Counted from the first letter of the stretch, positions 53,854 through 63,083 are shown. The stretch is 64,000 nt of DNA from DAITBA01 sp036824005 (GCA_036824005.1 DAITBA010000018.1:1-64000); one strand, 5' to 3'. Program-made: numbers and translations. The notes: generated by a model from the sequence alone, not told the origin.

Positions 53854-56241
53854 ATGAGTCAGCATAATTTTCTCGTCCGCAAGGTCGCCGTGCTCGGCGC
53901 CGGCGTCATGGGCGCGCAGATCGCCGCCCACTGCGCCAATGCCAATGTGCCCGTGGTTCTGTTCGATCTGCCGGCCAAGGAGGGCGCGAAAAACGGCATT
54001 GTCATGAAGGCGCTGGACGGCCTGAGGAAGCTCGAGCCATCACCTCTCGCGACGAAGGACCGCGCCGGCTTCATCGAAGCGGCCAACTACGACGAGCATC
54101 TCGAACTGCTCAGAGGTTGCGATCTGGTGATCGAAGCCATCGCCGAACGCATGGACTGGAAGCGGAACCTGTATGCCAAGGTCGCGCCCTTCATCGCGGA
54201 GCACGCGATCTTCGCCAGCAACACCTCGGGCCTGTCCATCAACAGGCTCGCCGAGGCCCTGCCAGTGGCCATACGTGGGCGCTTCTGTGGCGTGCATTTC
54301 TTCAACCCGCCGCGCTACATGCAATTGGTGGAACTGATCGCGGCCAAGGACACCGATCCCGCCCTGCTCGATCATCTCGAAGCCTTTCTCACGACGACCC
54401 TGGGCAAGGGTGTGGTGCGGGCGCTGGACACACCCAACTTCGTTGCCAACCGCGTCGGCGTCTTTTCCATTCTTGCCGTCATGCACCACACCGAGCGCCT
54501 TGGTCTGGGCTTCGACGTGGTGGACGCACTGACGGGCCCGAGCATCGGCAGGCCGAAGAGTGCCTCCTACCGCACCTGCGACGTCGTCGGGCTGGACACC
54601 ATGGCCCATGTCATCAAGACCATGCAAGACACGCTGCCCGACGATCCTTGGCACAAGTACTACGCCGCGCCGGCGTGGTTGTCGTCGCTCATCTCGAAGG
54701 GCGCGCTCGGACAAAAGACGCGCGCCGGTATCTACCGCAAGGATGGCAAGGAGATCAGGGTGCTTGACCTCGCGGCCCAGGACTACCGCGCATCGACGGG
54801 GGCCGTCGATGACGAGGTCCAGGCGATCCTCAAGACCAAGAACCCGGCCGAGAAATTCGCCAAGCTGCGCACGAGCGGAAATGTCCAGGCCCAGTTCCTG
54901 TGGGCCATCTTTCGCGACGTGTTCCACTATTGCGCCTATCACCTGGCCGAGATCGCCGACAACGCCCGCGATGTGGATTTCGCCATGCGCTGGGGCTTCG
55001 GCTGGCAGCAGGGCCCGTTCGAGACGTGGCAGGCCGCGGGCTGGGAGGCGATCGCGGCCGCCGTGCAGGCGGACATCGAAGCCGGCAAGGCGATGACGGC
55101 GGCGTCGCTGCCTGCCTGGGTGTTCGACGGGCGCCGCGAAGCACATGCGCCCCAGGGCTCTTACTCGGCCGGCGCCGACGCGCTCACGCCGCGTTCGTCA
55201 CTGCCTGTGTATCGACGTCAGTACTTCCCCGAGCGCGTGCTCGGCGAGGCGCAGGACGCCGGCGCGACGGTGTTTGAAAACGACGCCGTACGCTTCTGGA
55301 CGGTCGCCGATGTCGATGACGTGGCCATACTGTCGTTCAAGAGCAAGATGTGCGCAGTCGGTCCTGACGTGGTCGAGGGCGTGATCGAGGCCGTGGCGCG
55401 CGCCGAGGCCGACTACAAGGGCCTCGTCATCTGGCAGCCGAAGCCGCCGTTTTCCGTCGGCGCCAACCTCGCGGCACTGGGCACGGTACTGCAGGCCGGC
55501 GACTATGCCACGGTCGGCAAGGTGGTCGAGCGCTTCCAGCAGATGTCGCAGCGGCTGAAGTACGCTTTGGTGCCGACGATTGCAGCAGTCAACGGCATGG
55601 CCCTGGGTGGTGGCTGCGAGATCATGATGCATTGCGCGCGCACCGTGGCGGCGCTGGAGTCCTATGTCGGTCTGGTAGAGGCGGGTGTCGGCCTGATTCC
55701 GGCGGGCGGTGGCTGCAAGGAACTGGCCCTGCGCGCGAGCCGCGCCGCGCAGAGAACGACCACCAACGATCCCTTCGCCTTTCTCACCAATGCGTTCCAG
55801 ACCGTTGCCATGGCCACGGTATCGAAGAGCGCGCTGGAAGCGAAAGAGCTCGGTTTCCTGCGCGAGTCCGATCCCGTGGTGTTCAATGTCCACGAGCTGC
55901 TTTACGTTGCCATTCACACCGCCCGGGCCATGCACGAGGCCGGCTACCGGCCGAAACTCGCGCCCCGGTCGATCAAGGTCGCCGGGCGCAGTGGCATCGC
56001 CACGCTGGAGATGATGCTGGTGAACATGAAGGAAGGCGGCATGATCTCGGCCCACGATTACCGGGTCGCCAAGGCTGCGGCCACCGCCCTGTGCGGTGGT
56101 GATGTCGAAACCGGGACGCTGGTGGATGAGGCCTGGCTGCTTGCCGTCGAACGCCAGCTATTCCTGGATCTGCTCAAGACCGAACGGACCCAGGCGCGGA
56201 TCAAACACATGCTCGAAACCGGCAAGCCGCTGCGCAACTGA
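53854..56241 (+). CDS. fused 3-hydroxyacyl-CoA dehydrogenase/enoyl-CoA hydratase, FadN-like order
   Basis: 795 residues with dehydrogenase first: NAD site VAVLGAGVMGAQIAAHCA (about 11-28), GVHFFNPPRYMQLVEL with catalytic His, TPNFVANRVGVF. The hydratase domain comes last: GLVIWQPKPPFSVGANLAAL (about 524-543) and GMALGGGCEIMMHCARTVAA. This order is opposite to the FadJ-like protein four genes upstream and resembles FadN/FadB of Bacillus and many beta/gamma genomes. Together with the next thiolase it forms a second beta-oxidation complex. Confidence 0.9.
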   Translation: MSQHNFLVRKVAVLGAGVMGAQIAAHCANANVPVVLFDLPAKEGAKNGIVMKALDGLRKLEPSPLATKDRAGFIEAANYDEHLELLRGCDLVIEAIAERMDWKRNLYAKVAPFIAEHAIFASNTSGLSINRLAEALPVAIRGRFCGVHFFNPPRYMQLVELIAAKDTDPALLDHLEAFLTTTLGKGVVRALDTPNFVANRVGVFSILAVMHHTERLGLGFDVVDALTGPSIGRPKSASYRTCDVVGLDTMAHVIKTMQDTLPDDPWHKYYAAPAWLSSLISKGALGQKTRAGIYRKDGKEIRVLDLAAQDYRASTGAVDDEVQAILKTKNPAEKFAKLRTSGNVQAQFLWAIFRDVFHYCAYHLAEIADNARDVDFAMRWGFGWQQGPFETWQAAGWEAIAAAVQADIEAGKAMTAASLPAWVFDGRREAHAPQGSYSAGADALTPRSSLPVYRRQYFPERVLGEAQDAGATVFENDAVRFWTVADVDDVAILSFKSKMCAVGPDVVEGVIEAVARAEADYKGLVIWQPKPPFSVGANLAALGTVLQAGDYATVGKVVERFQQMSQRLKYALVPTIAAVNGMALGGGCEIMMHCARTVAALESYVGLVEAGVGLIPAGGGCKELALRASRAAQRTTTNDPFAFLTNAFQTVAMATVSKSALEAKELGFLRESDPVVFNVHELLYVAIHTARAMHEAGYRPKLAPRSIKVAGRSGIATLEMMLVNMKEGGMISAHDYRVAKAAATALCGGDVETGTLVDEAWLLAVERQLFLDLLKTERTQARIKHMLETGKPLRN

Positions 56242-56250
56242 TGATGAACA

Positions 56251-56330
56251 AACCACAGAGGCACAGAGACACAGAGGGTTGCACAGAGCCACGAGAAAAT
56301 TCTCTGTGAATATCTCTGTGCCCCTGGGTT
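56251..56330 (+). repeat. CACAGAG-type intergenic hairpin, copy D
   Basis: The first arm, 56251-56278, begins AACCACAGAGGCACAGAGAC. The second arm, 56302-56330, has the complementary CTCTGTG and CTCTGTGCC units, interrupted by AATAT and ending degenerately (CCCCTGGGTT). It starts 9 bp after the preceding stop. Here the thiolase ribosome site (GAAGGAA, about 56345-56351) lies outside the repeat. Confidence 0.8.
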
Positions 56331-56358
56331 TTCATGATTGAACGTTGAAGGAACGCCC

Positions 56359-57558
56359 ATGACCAAACAAATTCAGGACGCCTATATCGTCGCCGCCACC
56401 CGCACCGCGGTGGGCAAGGCACGGGGCGCATTTCGCACTACCCGCCCCGATGATCTGCTCGCCCATGCGCTGAAGGCAGCCGTTGCGAAGGCGCCGAAAC
56501 TGGATCCGGCCGCGATCAGCGACGTCATCGTCGGCTGCGCCATTCCCGAGGCCGAGCAGGGCATCAACGTGGCTCGGGTCGGCCTGCTTCTGGCCGGCTT
56601 GCCCAACAGCGTGCCGGGCATGACCATCAACCGCTTCTGCTCTTCGGGACTGCAGGCCGTGGCGCTGGCCGCCGACCGCATCCGTCTCGGCGAAGCCGAT
56701 GTCATGCTGGCCGGCGGCACGGAGACCATGAGCCTGATGCCGCAGATGATGGGCCACAAGGTTTCCATCAACCCGGCGATCTTCGAGCACGACGAGAACT
56801 ACGGCATCGCCTTCGGCATGGGGCTGACGGCGGAAAAAGTGGCGAGCCAGTACCAGGTCAGCCGCGCGGATCAGGATGCGTTTGCGCTTGGCAGCCACCA
56901 GAAGGCGGTCGCTGCCATCCAGGCAGGCAAGTTTGCGGCCGAGATCGCACCCTACACGGTGCGTACCCACATGCCCGATCCCGCGACGGGCGTGGTGAAG
57001 ATTGTCGAAAAGGCGGTAGCGACCGACGAAGGACCGCGGCCTGACAGCAGCCTGGAAGGACTGGCAAAGCTCAGGCCGGTCTTTGCCGCGAAAGGTTCCG
57101 TCACCGCCGGCAATTCCTCGCAGATGTCCGACGGCGCCGGCGCCGTTCTCCTTGCGAGCGAACGGGCGCTCAAGCAGTTCGACTTGCAGCCGATTGCCCG
57201 CTTCGCGGGTTATTCCGTGGCCGGCGTGCCGCCGGAGGTGATGGGCATCGGTCCGGTGGAGGCAATTCCTCGCGTGCTCAAGCAGGCCGGCGTGGCCTTG
57301 GACCAGGTGGACTGGATCGAGCTCAACGAGGCCTTCGCCGCCCAGGCCCTGGCGGTGATGCGTACGCTGGGGCTCGATCCGGCGAAGGTCAACCCGCTCG
57401 GCGGTGCCATTGCCCTCGGTCATCCGCTCGGTGCGACCGGCGCCATCCGCACCGCGACCCTGATGAGTGCCATGCAGCGCGAGAAGTTCAAGTACGGCAT
57501 GATCAGCATGTGCATCGGCACCGGCATGGGCGCGGCCGGCCTGTTCGAACGCGTCTGA
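56359..57558 (+). CDS. fadA: acetyl-CoA C-acyltransferase, FadA type
   Basis: 399 residues. Thiolase nucleophile C94 in NRFCSSGLQA, the NEAFAAQAL motif, H in GGAIALGHPLGATGAIR, and the second cysteine in MCIGTGMGAAGLFE. It performs the last step of the beta-oxidation cycle. The ATG at 56359 follows GAAGGAA; an upstream in-frame TTG was not used. Probable partner of the FadN-like protein before it. Confidence 0.93.
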   Translation: MTKQIQDAYIVAATRTAVGKARGAFRTTRPDDLLAHALKAAVAKAPKLDPAAISDVIVGCAIPEAEQGINVARVGLLLAGLPNSVPGMTINRFCSSGLQAVALAADRIRLGEADVMLAGGTETMSLMPQMMGHKVSINPAIFEHDENYGIAFGMGLTAEKVASQYQVSRADQDAFALGSHQKAVAAIQAGKFAAEIAPYTVRTHMPDPATGVVKIVEKAVATDEGPRPDSSLEGLAKLRPVFAAKGSVTAGNSSQMSDGAGAVLLASERALKQFDLQPIARFAGYSVAGVPPEVMGIGPVEAIPRVLKQAGVALDQVDWIELNEAFAAQALAVMRTLGLDPAKVNPLGGAIALGHPLGATGAIRTATLMSAMQREKFKYGMISMCIGTGMGAAGLFERV

Positions 57559-57569
57559 GGCGGCGTATC

Positions 57570-57812
57570 ATGACCGTCTGTCCGGTCGCCCTGGCCGTGG
57601 GCTGCGCACGATGCCCGGCGGTGCGCATCTGCCCGCTGAAGAGCGTTGTCGGCGACTACCGACCGTCTGCGCCGGCCACGGCGCAGCAGGAATCCCCGGC
57701 GCCCGGCAGCAAGGTACAGCGGCCGCGCAAGCCTGCGGCCGGGAAGAAGAAGCCCGCCGCGAATGCGGCGGCTGGCAAGTCCGGTCGGAGCGGCAGGAGG
57801 AAACAGCCGTGA
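57570..57812 (+). CDS. small cysteine-containing protein of unknown function
   Basis: 80 residues. The N-terminus MTVCPVALAVGCARCPAVRI carries C4, C12 and C15, with C21 next (CPLKS): a Cx7Cx2Cx5C arrangement that could bind a metal or iron-sulfur cluster. Residues 35-80 are a Lys/Pro/Ala/Gly-rich basic tail. It is 11 bp after fadA, and its stop overlaps the hydratase start (GTGA), so it is expressed within the fad operon. No family recognised. Confidence 0.7.
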   Translation: MTVCPVALAVGCARCPAVRICPLKSVVGDYRPSAPATAQQESPAPGSKVQRPRKPAAGKKKPAANAAAGKSGRSGRRKQP

Positions 57813-58609
57813 ATGACAATGTTTTGGTCGATGTGCGCGAGGGCATCGCCGTTCTCACCCTCAATCGCCCGCAGCAGCTCAATGCGCTGTCGGTCGAAAT
57901 GATGCAGTCGCTGCGGCAGGCGGTGAAGCGTATCGCCGCCGACGAATCGGCGCAGGTGGTCATCGTCAAGGGTGCCGGCGAGCATTTCATGGCCGGCGGC
58001 GACATCAAGGACTTCCACTCCCATCTCCATCTCTCGCCGCCAGCGCGGCTATCCACCTTCAAGGCGATGATCGAGCAGTGGATCAATCCCACAGTGGAGA
58101 CGTTGCGCGGCATGCACCAGCCCGTGATCGCGCAGGTGCGTGGCGCCTGCGCCGGCTTCGGCGTGTCGCTGGCACTGTGCTGCGATCTCATCGTTGCCGC
58201 CGACAACGCCTACTTCACCACGGCCTATGCGCACATCGCCCTGTCGCCGGACGGCGGCCAGAGCTATTTCCTGCCCAGGGCGGTGGGGCAGAAGAGAGCC
58301 GCGGAGCTGTTGCTGTTGGCGGAGCGGGTCGATGCTGCCGGCGCCCTGGAGCTGGGCCTAATCAACCGCGTCGTGCCGGCGCAGGCGCTCGATGCCGAAA
58401 CGCTCAAACTGGCCGAGCGACTCAAGGCCGGTCCGCGGCATGCCTACGGCGAAATCAAGCGTCTGCTCAACGGCGCCAGCCACGCATCGCTGACCCAACA
58501 ACTCATGTCCGAGGCCGACGCCTTCGCCCGATGCAGCGCGACCATGGATTTCGAGGAGGGCATCCGCGGCTTCGTGGAAAAGCGCAAGCCGGACTTCCGC
58601 GGCAAGTAG
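57809..58609 (+). CDS. enoyl-CoA hydratase/isomerase family protein
   Basis: 266 residues, GTG start at 57809 preceded by AGGAGG (57796-57801). Crotonase fold: LNRPQQLNALSVEM, oxyanion loop HFMAGGDIKDF (about 52-62), GACAGFGVSLALCCDL, and ALSPDGGQSYFLPRAVG. The position of the second catalytic glutamate is replaced by Asp/Gly here, as in isomerase-like members, so the exact reaction is unsure. Last gene of the fad cluster. Confidence 0.88.
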   Translation: MNDNVLVDVREGIAVLTLNRPQQLNALSVEMMQSLRQAVKRIAADESAQVVIVKGAGEHFMAGGDIKDFHSHLHLSPPARLSTFKAMIEQWINPTVETLRGMHQPVIAQVRGACAGFGVSLALCCDLIVAADNAYFTTAYAHIALSPDGGQSYFLPRAVGQKRAAELLLLAERVDAAGALELGLINRVVPAQALDAETLKLAERLKAGPRHAYGEIKRLLNGASHASLTQQLMSEADAFARCSATMDFEEGIRGFVEKRKPDFRGK

Positions 58610-58650
58610 CGGGCGCGAAGGCGCCGTCGCTGCCCGCCAGTCAGACGACA

Positions 58651-58797
58651 AACCGCTCACTACAGGGGACGCGGAGGACACAGGGGGAAAGCGACAACCC
58701 GCGGCACAATCGATCACTTGCCCCACGGTTGAATGACCAAGAATGTTCCTTCCGTATTTCGTCTTTCCTCAGAGTCCTCTGCGTCCTCCGCGGTGAG
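58651..58797. repeat. CACAGAG-type intergenic hairpin, copy E (GGACGCGGAGG variant)
   Basis: The left arm, 58651-58687, contains CTCACTACAGGGGACGCGGA. The right arm, 58767-58797, contains CCTCTGCGTCCTCCGCGGTG. Each begins or ends with CTCAC/GTGAG and is an imperfect complement of the other, about 80 nt apart. The wording CTCAC-ACAG-GGACGC-GAGG is shared with one arm of copy A. It lies in the convergent gap between the hydratase and the elyC-like gene, and may act as a bidirectional RNA hairpin. Confidence 0.7.
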
Positions 58798-58809
58798 TCG
58801 TTTTTCGGG

Positions 58810-59565
58810 TCAGAACAGACGTAACCGCTGCGCTGCTCTGCCGAGTAGCTCATGCAGCGCCCACCAGCTGCGCTCGAAGCCCTCGGGGTTGGGCAGGTAT
58901 TCGAGCGTGCCCGGCCAATCCCGTGAAAAGGTGGCATACACCGTTGGCGCGGGAATCACTTCCAGACCCACTCGCTGGAACTCCCCAATCGAGCGCTGCA
59001 TGTGATAGGCGCTGGTCACCAGCACTATCCGCTTGATGCCCTCGCGCTCCAGGATGATGGCGCTGTTGATGGCGTTCTCGCGCGTGTCCGCGGACGCGCC
59101 CTCGACCCAGCGCACCGGCACGCCGAAATCGCGCACCAGCGCGTCGCGCATCGACTCGGCATCGGACTTGTGGCCGGGCGCGCCACCGCCGGTCACCAGC
59201 AGTGGCAGTCCCGTCTGGCGCGCCAGAACGGCGGCATAGCGGGTGCGCTCCAGCGTGTCGCTGCGGATGGTGTCGCCGCCATACTCGGGGGCCAGATAGT
59301 AGGAGCCGCCGCTGAGCACGACGATCGCTTGCGCCTTCTTCGCTTCCTTCAGATCCAGCGCCGGCCAGTAATCCACGTGGGCACGCAGCCAGGTGCCGAC
59401 CAGCGGCACGGTCAGCAGCAACGTCAGGCCCAGCCCGAGCCAGGCCAGGGTGCGTCCCAGGCGCGGACGACGCGCTGACAACCAGACGCCATAGGCCGCC
59501 AGCAGTAGCGTGCTCACCGGCGGGAGCACGAGGGTGGCGAGCATCTTCTTCAGGATGAGCAGCAT
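58810..59565 (-). CDS. YdcF/ElyC-like DUF218 membrane protein
   Basis: 251 residues from MLLILKKMLATLVLPP. Two hydrophobic N-terminal segments (about 7-28 and 37-56) precede a DUF218 domain: QAIVVLSGGSYYLAPEYGGD (about 79-98), TRYAAVLARQTGLPLLVTGG, STRENAINS-like SADTRENAINSA, and VLVTSAYHMQRS. ElyC of E. coli affects envelope biogenesis; SanA/YdcF relatives are poorly known. Divergent from metY. The frame is open far upstream, antisense to metY, but this ATG precedes the first membrane helix. Confidence 0.86.
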   Translation of the reverse strand: MLLILKKMLATLVLPPVSTLLLAAYGVWLSARRPRLGRTLAWLGLGLTLLLTVPLVGTWLRAHVDYWPALDLKEAKKAQAIVVLSGGSYYLAPEYGGDTIRSDTLERTRYAAVLARQTGLPLLVTGGGAPGHKSDAESMRDALVRDFGVPVRWVEGASADTRENAINSAIILEREGIKRIVLVTSAYHMQRSIGEFQRVGLEVIPAPTVYATFSRDWPGTLEYLPNPEGFERSWWALHELLGRAAQRLRLF

Positions 59566-59700
59566 ATCGGCACAGGTGGCGACGAAAATGCGCCGGTGAT
59601 AAGGCGCTGATGATAAGGATTTACGACGGCCGTGACGGCGTTTATTATCGCAGACGCGAAGGCCCGTATTCGGACAAGCAGAACAACCAGCTCCCACGCC

Positions 59701-60987
59701 ATGCCAGATCGCAAGTTCGGCATCGAGACTCTGTGCCTGCATGCCGGTCAGCAGCCCGACCCCGCGACCGGGGCGCGGGCGGTGCCCATCTACCAGACCA
59801 CCTCCTTCGTCTTCGATTCCGCCGATCATGCCGCCAGCCTGTTCAATTTGCAGACTTTCGGCAACGTTTACTCGCGCATCTCCAATCCGACCGTGGCGGT
59901 GCTCGAAGAGCGCATGGCGGCACTGGAGGGCGGCCGCGCCGCGGTGGCGGCCGCGACCGGCCAGTCGGCGCAGATGGTCGCGTTGCTGACCCTGTGCGAG
60001 GCGGGCGATCACATCGTCGCGGCGAGCACGCTCTACGGCGGCACCTACTCCCAGCTCGATTTCAACTTCCGCAAGCTGGGCATCGAGACGACTTTCGTCG
60101 ACCCGGACGAGCCAGAGAATTTCCGCCGCGCCATCACCGCGCGGACCAAGTGCCTCTATGCCGAAACCATAGGCAATCCGCGCGGCAACGTGCTCGACAT
60201 CGAAGCGGTGGCGGCGATCGCCCGCGAAGCCGGCGTGCCCCTGATGATCGATAACACCTTCGCTTCGCCCTACCTGTGCCGGCCGATCGAGCATGGCGCC
60301 GACATCGTCGTCCATTCCGCCACCAAGTTCATCGGCGGCCACGGCACGACCATGGGCGGGGTGGTCGTAGAGTCCGGCAAATTCCCGTGGAACAACGGCA
60401 AGTTTCCCGGCATGACCGAGCCGTCCCGGGGTTATCATGGCGTCATCTTCTTCGAAACCTTCGGCGACTTCGGCTACACCATGCGCTGCCGGATGGAAAC
60501 CTTGCGCACCCTCGGCCCGGCGCTCTCGCCCCTCAATGCCTGGCTGCTGCTCCAGGGGCTGGAAACGCTGCCCGTGCGCATGGAGCGGCATGTGGCCAAT
60601 GCCATCGGCGTGGCGGAGTTTCTCGCTTCCCATCCGCGCGTGGCCTGGGTCAGCTATCCCGGTCTGGCGTCGAACCCCTATTCAGCCCTGGCGCGCAAGT
60701 ACCTGCCAAAGGGTGCCGGTTCGATCTTCACCTTCGGCATCAAGGGCGGGCAGACGGCTGGCGAGAAGTTCATCGAATCGGTGCAGTTTCTCTCCCACCT
60801 GGCCAACGTCGGCGACGCGCGCACCCTGGTTATCCATCCGGCATCGACGACCCATCGCCAACTGACCGAGGCGCAGCAGCTCACGGCCGGCGTCACGCCG
60901 GATATGATCCGCTTGTCGGTGGGCATCGAGACACTCGATGATATCCTCTGGGATATCGATCAGGCCCTGGCCAGGAGCGCGGGCTGA
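59701..60987 (+). CDS. metY: O-acetylhomoserine/O-succinylhomoserine sulfhydrylase
   Basis: 428 residues, Cys/Met-metabolism PLP family. PLP lysine in HSATKFIGGHGTTMGG (about 209-224), NPTVAVLEERMAALEGG near 63-79, and the C-terminal RLSVGIETLDDILWDIDQAL. Long sequence inserts (about 230-270, NNGKFPGMTEPSRGYHG) identify the MetY group rather than MetB/MetZ. It incorporates sulfide into acetylhomoserine to make homocysteine, using the product of the cys operon elsewhere in the window. The substrate ester is not determinable by eye. Confidence 0.92.
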   Translation: MPDRKFGIETLCLHAGQQPDPATGARAVPIYQTTSFVFDSADHAASLFNLQTFGNVYSRISNPTVAVLEERMAALEGGRAAVAAATGQSAQMVALLTLCEAGDHIVAASTLYGGTYSQLDFNFRKLGIETTFVDPDEPENFRRAITARTKCLYAETIGNPRGNVLDIEAVAAIAREAGVPLMIDNTFASPYLCRPIEHGADIVVHSATKFIGGHGTTMGGVVVESGKFPWNNGKFPGMTEPSRGYHGVIFFETFGDFGYTMRCRMETLRTLGPALSPLNAWLLLQGLETLPVRMERHVANAIGVAEFLASHPRVAWVSYPGLASNPYSALARKYLPKGAGSIFTFGIKGGQTAGEKFIESVQFLSHLANVGDARTLVIHPASTTHRQLTEAQQLTAGVTPDMIRLSVGIETLDDILWDIDQALARSAG

Positions 60988-60988
60988 C

Positions 60989-61372
60989 ATGGAATTTTCG
61001 GGCATCGGCTGGCGGGAGGCGGCGCTGGTGGCGGTCGTTATCGTCGCCGCCTACCTCGGCTATGCCCTCATGCGCCTGTCGCAGATCAAGCCCAGGCCGG
61101 CGCCGCCGTCGGAGGCTGCGGCGCAGGATTTCGCCGTCAAGCAGTTCGTCGCCGGCGTCGAGGCGGAGCTCAAGCAGATGCGCAGCGAGCTCGCCAGCCT
61201 GCGCGCCGAAGTGGAACGGCTGAAGACGGCGCGGGCGGTGTCGCCGCAATACAGCGAGGCGGTGACGCTGGCGGAAAAGGGCGCCGATGCCCAGAGCATT
61301 GCCGCGCGCTGCGGCATTTCGGTGGGCGAGGCGGAGCTGGTGCTGGCGCTGACCCAGAAGCAGGAGTCCTAG
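60989..61372 (+). CDS. DUF2802 membrane-anchored coiled-coil protein
   Basis: 127 residues. One membrane segment (about 9-28), a Pro/Ala linker, a short coiled coil (VEAELKQMRSELASLRAEVE, about 57-76), and the DUF2802 end AVTLAEKGADAQSIAARCGI plus VGEAELVLALTQ, which looks like a degenerate helix-turn-helix. Starts 1 bp after the metY stop, so co-transcribed. Function unknown. Confidence 0.83.
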   Translation: MEFSGIGWREAALVAVVIVAAYLGYALMRLSQIKPRPAPPSEAAAQDFAVKQFVAGVEAELKQMRSELASLRAEVERLKTARAVSPQYSEAVTLAEKGADAQSIAARCGISVGEAELVLALTQKQES

Positions 61373-61420
61373 TCCTGCGCCGTACCCGGGGTACGATGCG
61401 CGGGCTGACAGGGAGAGAAC

Positions 61421-62101
61421 ATGGCAGAAGAACAGAAGTCGGCGCCCGAGGCGAGCACGCTCAAGAAACGTCTGCTCGCGCGCATTGGCGTCGCCGGTGC
61501 GGTGATCGTCGCCTTGCTCGCGACGCTGGCCTTGTTCGAAACCTACACCCACGAGGAGGAACCGGCGCCCTCCGCGCCGGCGCCGATCGCTCCGCCACCC
61601 GCGCCCGAGGCGCAGCCGGCTCCGCCGCCTGCCCCCGAAAAGCCCGCCGAGGCCCCGGCCGAAGAGAAGAAGGCACCGGAACCGGTTGCCGAACCGGAAC
61701 GGACAGCGCAGCCGGTCGGTCCGCAGCGGCCGGTGGAGCCACACCGCGAGGCGCCGAAGACAACGGAGCCGGCGGCGCCGAAGACGACTGAAGCCCCGCC
61801 GCCGGTGGCGAAGAAAGTGGAGGAAAGACCGCGCCCAGCCTTGGCTCCCGCCATCGAGGCGGCCAAACCCGCGTCCGGCGCGCCGGCCGGCTATGTCGTG
61901 CAGCTAGGCGTATTCACCAACGTCACCAACGCCGAGGAATTGCGCGCCAAGCTCACGCTGAACAGCATTCCGTCTCAGCTCGAAACCCGGGTTCTGGCCG
62001 GACCGTTCAAGACGAAGCAAGAAGCGGAAGCGGCCCAGGCCAAACTCAAGGCTCTGGGCCTGGACGCAGGGATGCTGATCCCCTTTCCGGCGCGGAAGTG
62101 A
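61421..62101 (+). CDS. SPOR-domain membrane protein
   Basis: 226 residues. A membrane segment at about 25-44, then a long Pro/Ala/Glu-rich periplasmic linker (about 48-150), then a SPOR domain (about 155-226): GYVVQLGVFTNVTNAEELRA and LAGPFKTKQEAEAAQAKLKA. SPOR domains bind denuded peptidoglycan at the division septum, so a cell-division or envelope role is likely. GGGAGAG precedes the ATG. Confidence 0.9.
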   Translation: MAEEQKSAPEASTLKKRLLARIGVAGAVIVALLATLALFETYTHEEEPAPSAPAPIAPPPAPEAQPAPPPAPEKPAEAPAEEKKAPEPVAEPERTAQPVGPQRPVEPHREAPKTTEPAAPKTTEAPPPVAKKVEERPRPALAPAIEAAKPASGAPAGYVVQLGVFTNVTNAEELRAKLTLNSIPSQLETRVLAGPFKTKQEAEAAQAKLKALGLDAGMLIPFPARK

Positions 62102-62639
62102 CGCGATAGCCGGCGGCAGCAGCACGCGGCAAGCGAGGCAGCCTGCGCTCGCGAGCCGTGGTTCATAATCGCTGCGCTGCGGATTTCACCTCGATTCGAG
62201 AGAACCTCGTGCGCCCTTTCTGCCGTCCGCTGACGGGCCCGCGCGCAATGCCGGGCCGCCGGTTCGCCTGAGCCATCTCCCGCTGCAATTCGACGTTACC
62301 GACGTGTGAACCAATCGCGCCGGCCACGCGACCCATGTGAGGACGGGTCGATGGCTACACCGGCGCCTGACGCCTGGGATGCATCCGTCCGTCGCGCTAG
62401 CGCCAACACCCTGCGTCATGGTGTTCGGTCCGCTGCGACGGTCGTGCTGCATCGGTATAGGCCCAGGCCATCGCGCTTTGCCCAACAGCTCAAGAGTTTC
62501 CTCTAGGGATCAGTGGGTTACGGGTATCGTCGCGAAGCATGAGGAACTCTGGTACGGCGCATGCTGAGTAGCTTGCGCAATGCATACCGAGGCTCACGCC
62601 CCCGACCAGTTCGTTCGATGACTTTGCCAGGAGAACATC
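62102..62639. other. 538-bp region without a recognised gene
   Basis: Between the SPOR gene and the Sel1 gene. Short open frames exist on both strands (for example 62306-62506 on the plus strand), but none has a ribosome site, family resemblance or compelling composition. No RNA gene or repeat recognised. Confidence 0.4.
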
Positions 62640-63083
62640 ATGACGATTTGCGAATTGCCCGTTGTCGCTCGTGTCTGCTCACGCGCTCAAGGCGCCGCCG
62701 GCAGGATCCGGTTCCTCTTCCGGCTGCGTTGCGCACTCATGGCGCTAACGGTGCCGGTTTCGCTGTTTGCTTCCAGTCCCGTCTTCGCACACCCCTCCTA
62801 TGACGAAGCCATGGAACTGATCGGCGAGTACCGATATGTCGCGGCCATGCCGCTGTTGCGTGAAGCAGCAGAATCGAATCATCAGGCCGCCCAGCGCACG
62901 CTCGGTTTCATGTTGCTTGCAGGCGAGGCCGAGTATGGTCCGGGCGTGCATGCCGATCGGGATGAGGCGATGAGATGGTTCTCGCGGGCCGCGGCAAGCG
63001 GCTGCGACGTTTCGGCGCGCATGGTCGGTCGTCTCGCCGCGGGCAACGCGGCACCGATCGCGGCGGCGCCGCGCGACCAGTGA
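62640..63083 (+). CDS. exported Sel1-repeat protein
   Basis: 147 residues. A long N-terminus with a hydrophobic signal at about 32-50 (ALMALTVPVSLFASSPVFAH). One to two Sel1-like units follow: YVAAMPLLREAAESNHQAAQ and DRDEAMRWFSRAAASGCDVS. Sel1 repeats mediate protein contacts. CAGGAG precedes the ATG at 62640; an internal ATG at about 62739 would give a normal-length signal peptide and is an alternative start. Confidence 0.75.
   Translation: MTICELPVVARVCSRAQGAAGRIRFLFRLRCALMALTVPVSLFASSPVFAHPSYDEAMELIGEYRYVAAMPLLREAAESNHQAAQRTLGFMLLAGEAEYGPGVHADRDEAMRWFSRAAASGCDVSARMVGRLAAGNAAPIAAAPRDQ

Noticed and set aside
57611..57808. N-terminal extension of the enoyl-CoA hydratase frame
   Set aside because: It would overlap the small Cys-motif gene almost entirely; the GTG at 57809 has an AGGAGG site and gives the family N-terminus.
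59566..59700. Possible SAM-responsive riboswitch before metY
   Set aside because: The 135-bp spacer shows no recognisable riboswitch core or terminator/anti-terminator hairpins.
62306..62567. Short open frames in the 62.1-62.6 kb gap
   Set aside because: Two overlapping frames without ribosome sites or recognisable similarity; composition looks like chance.
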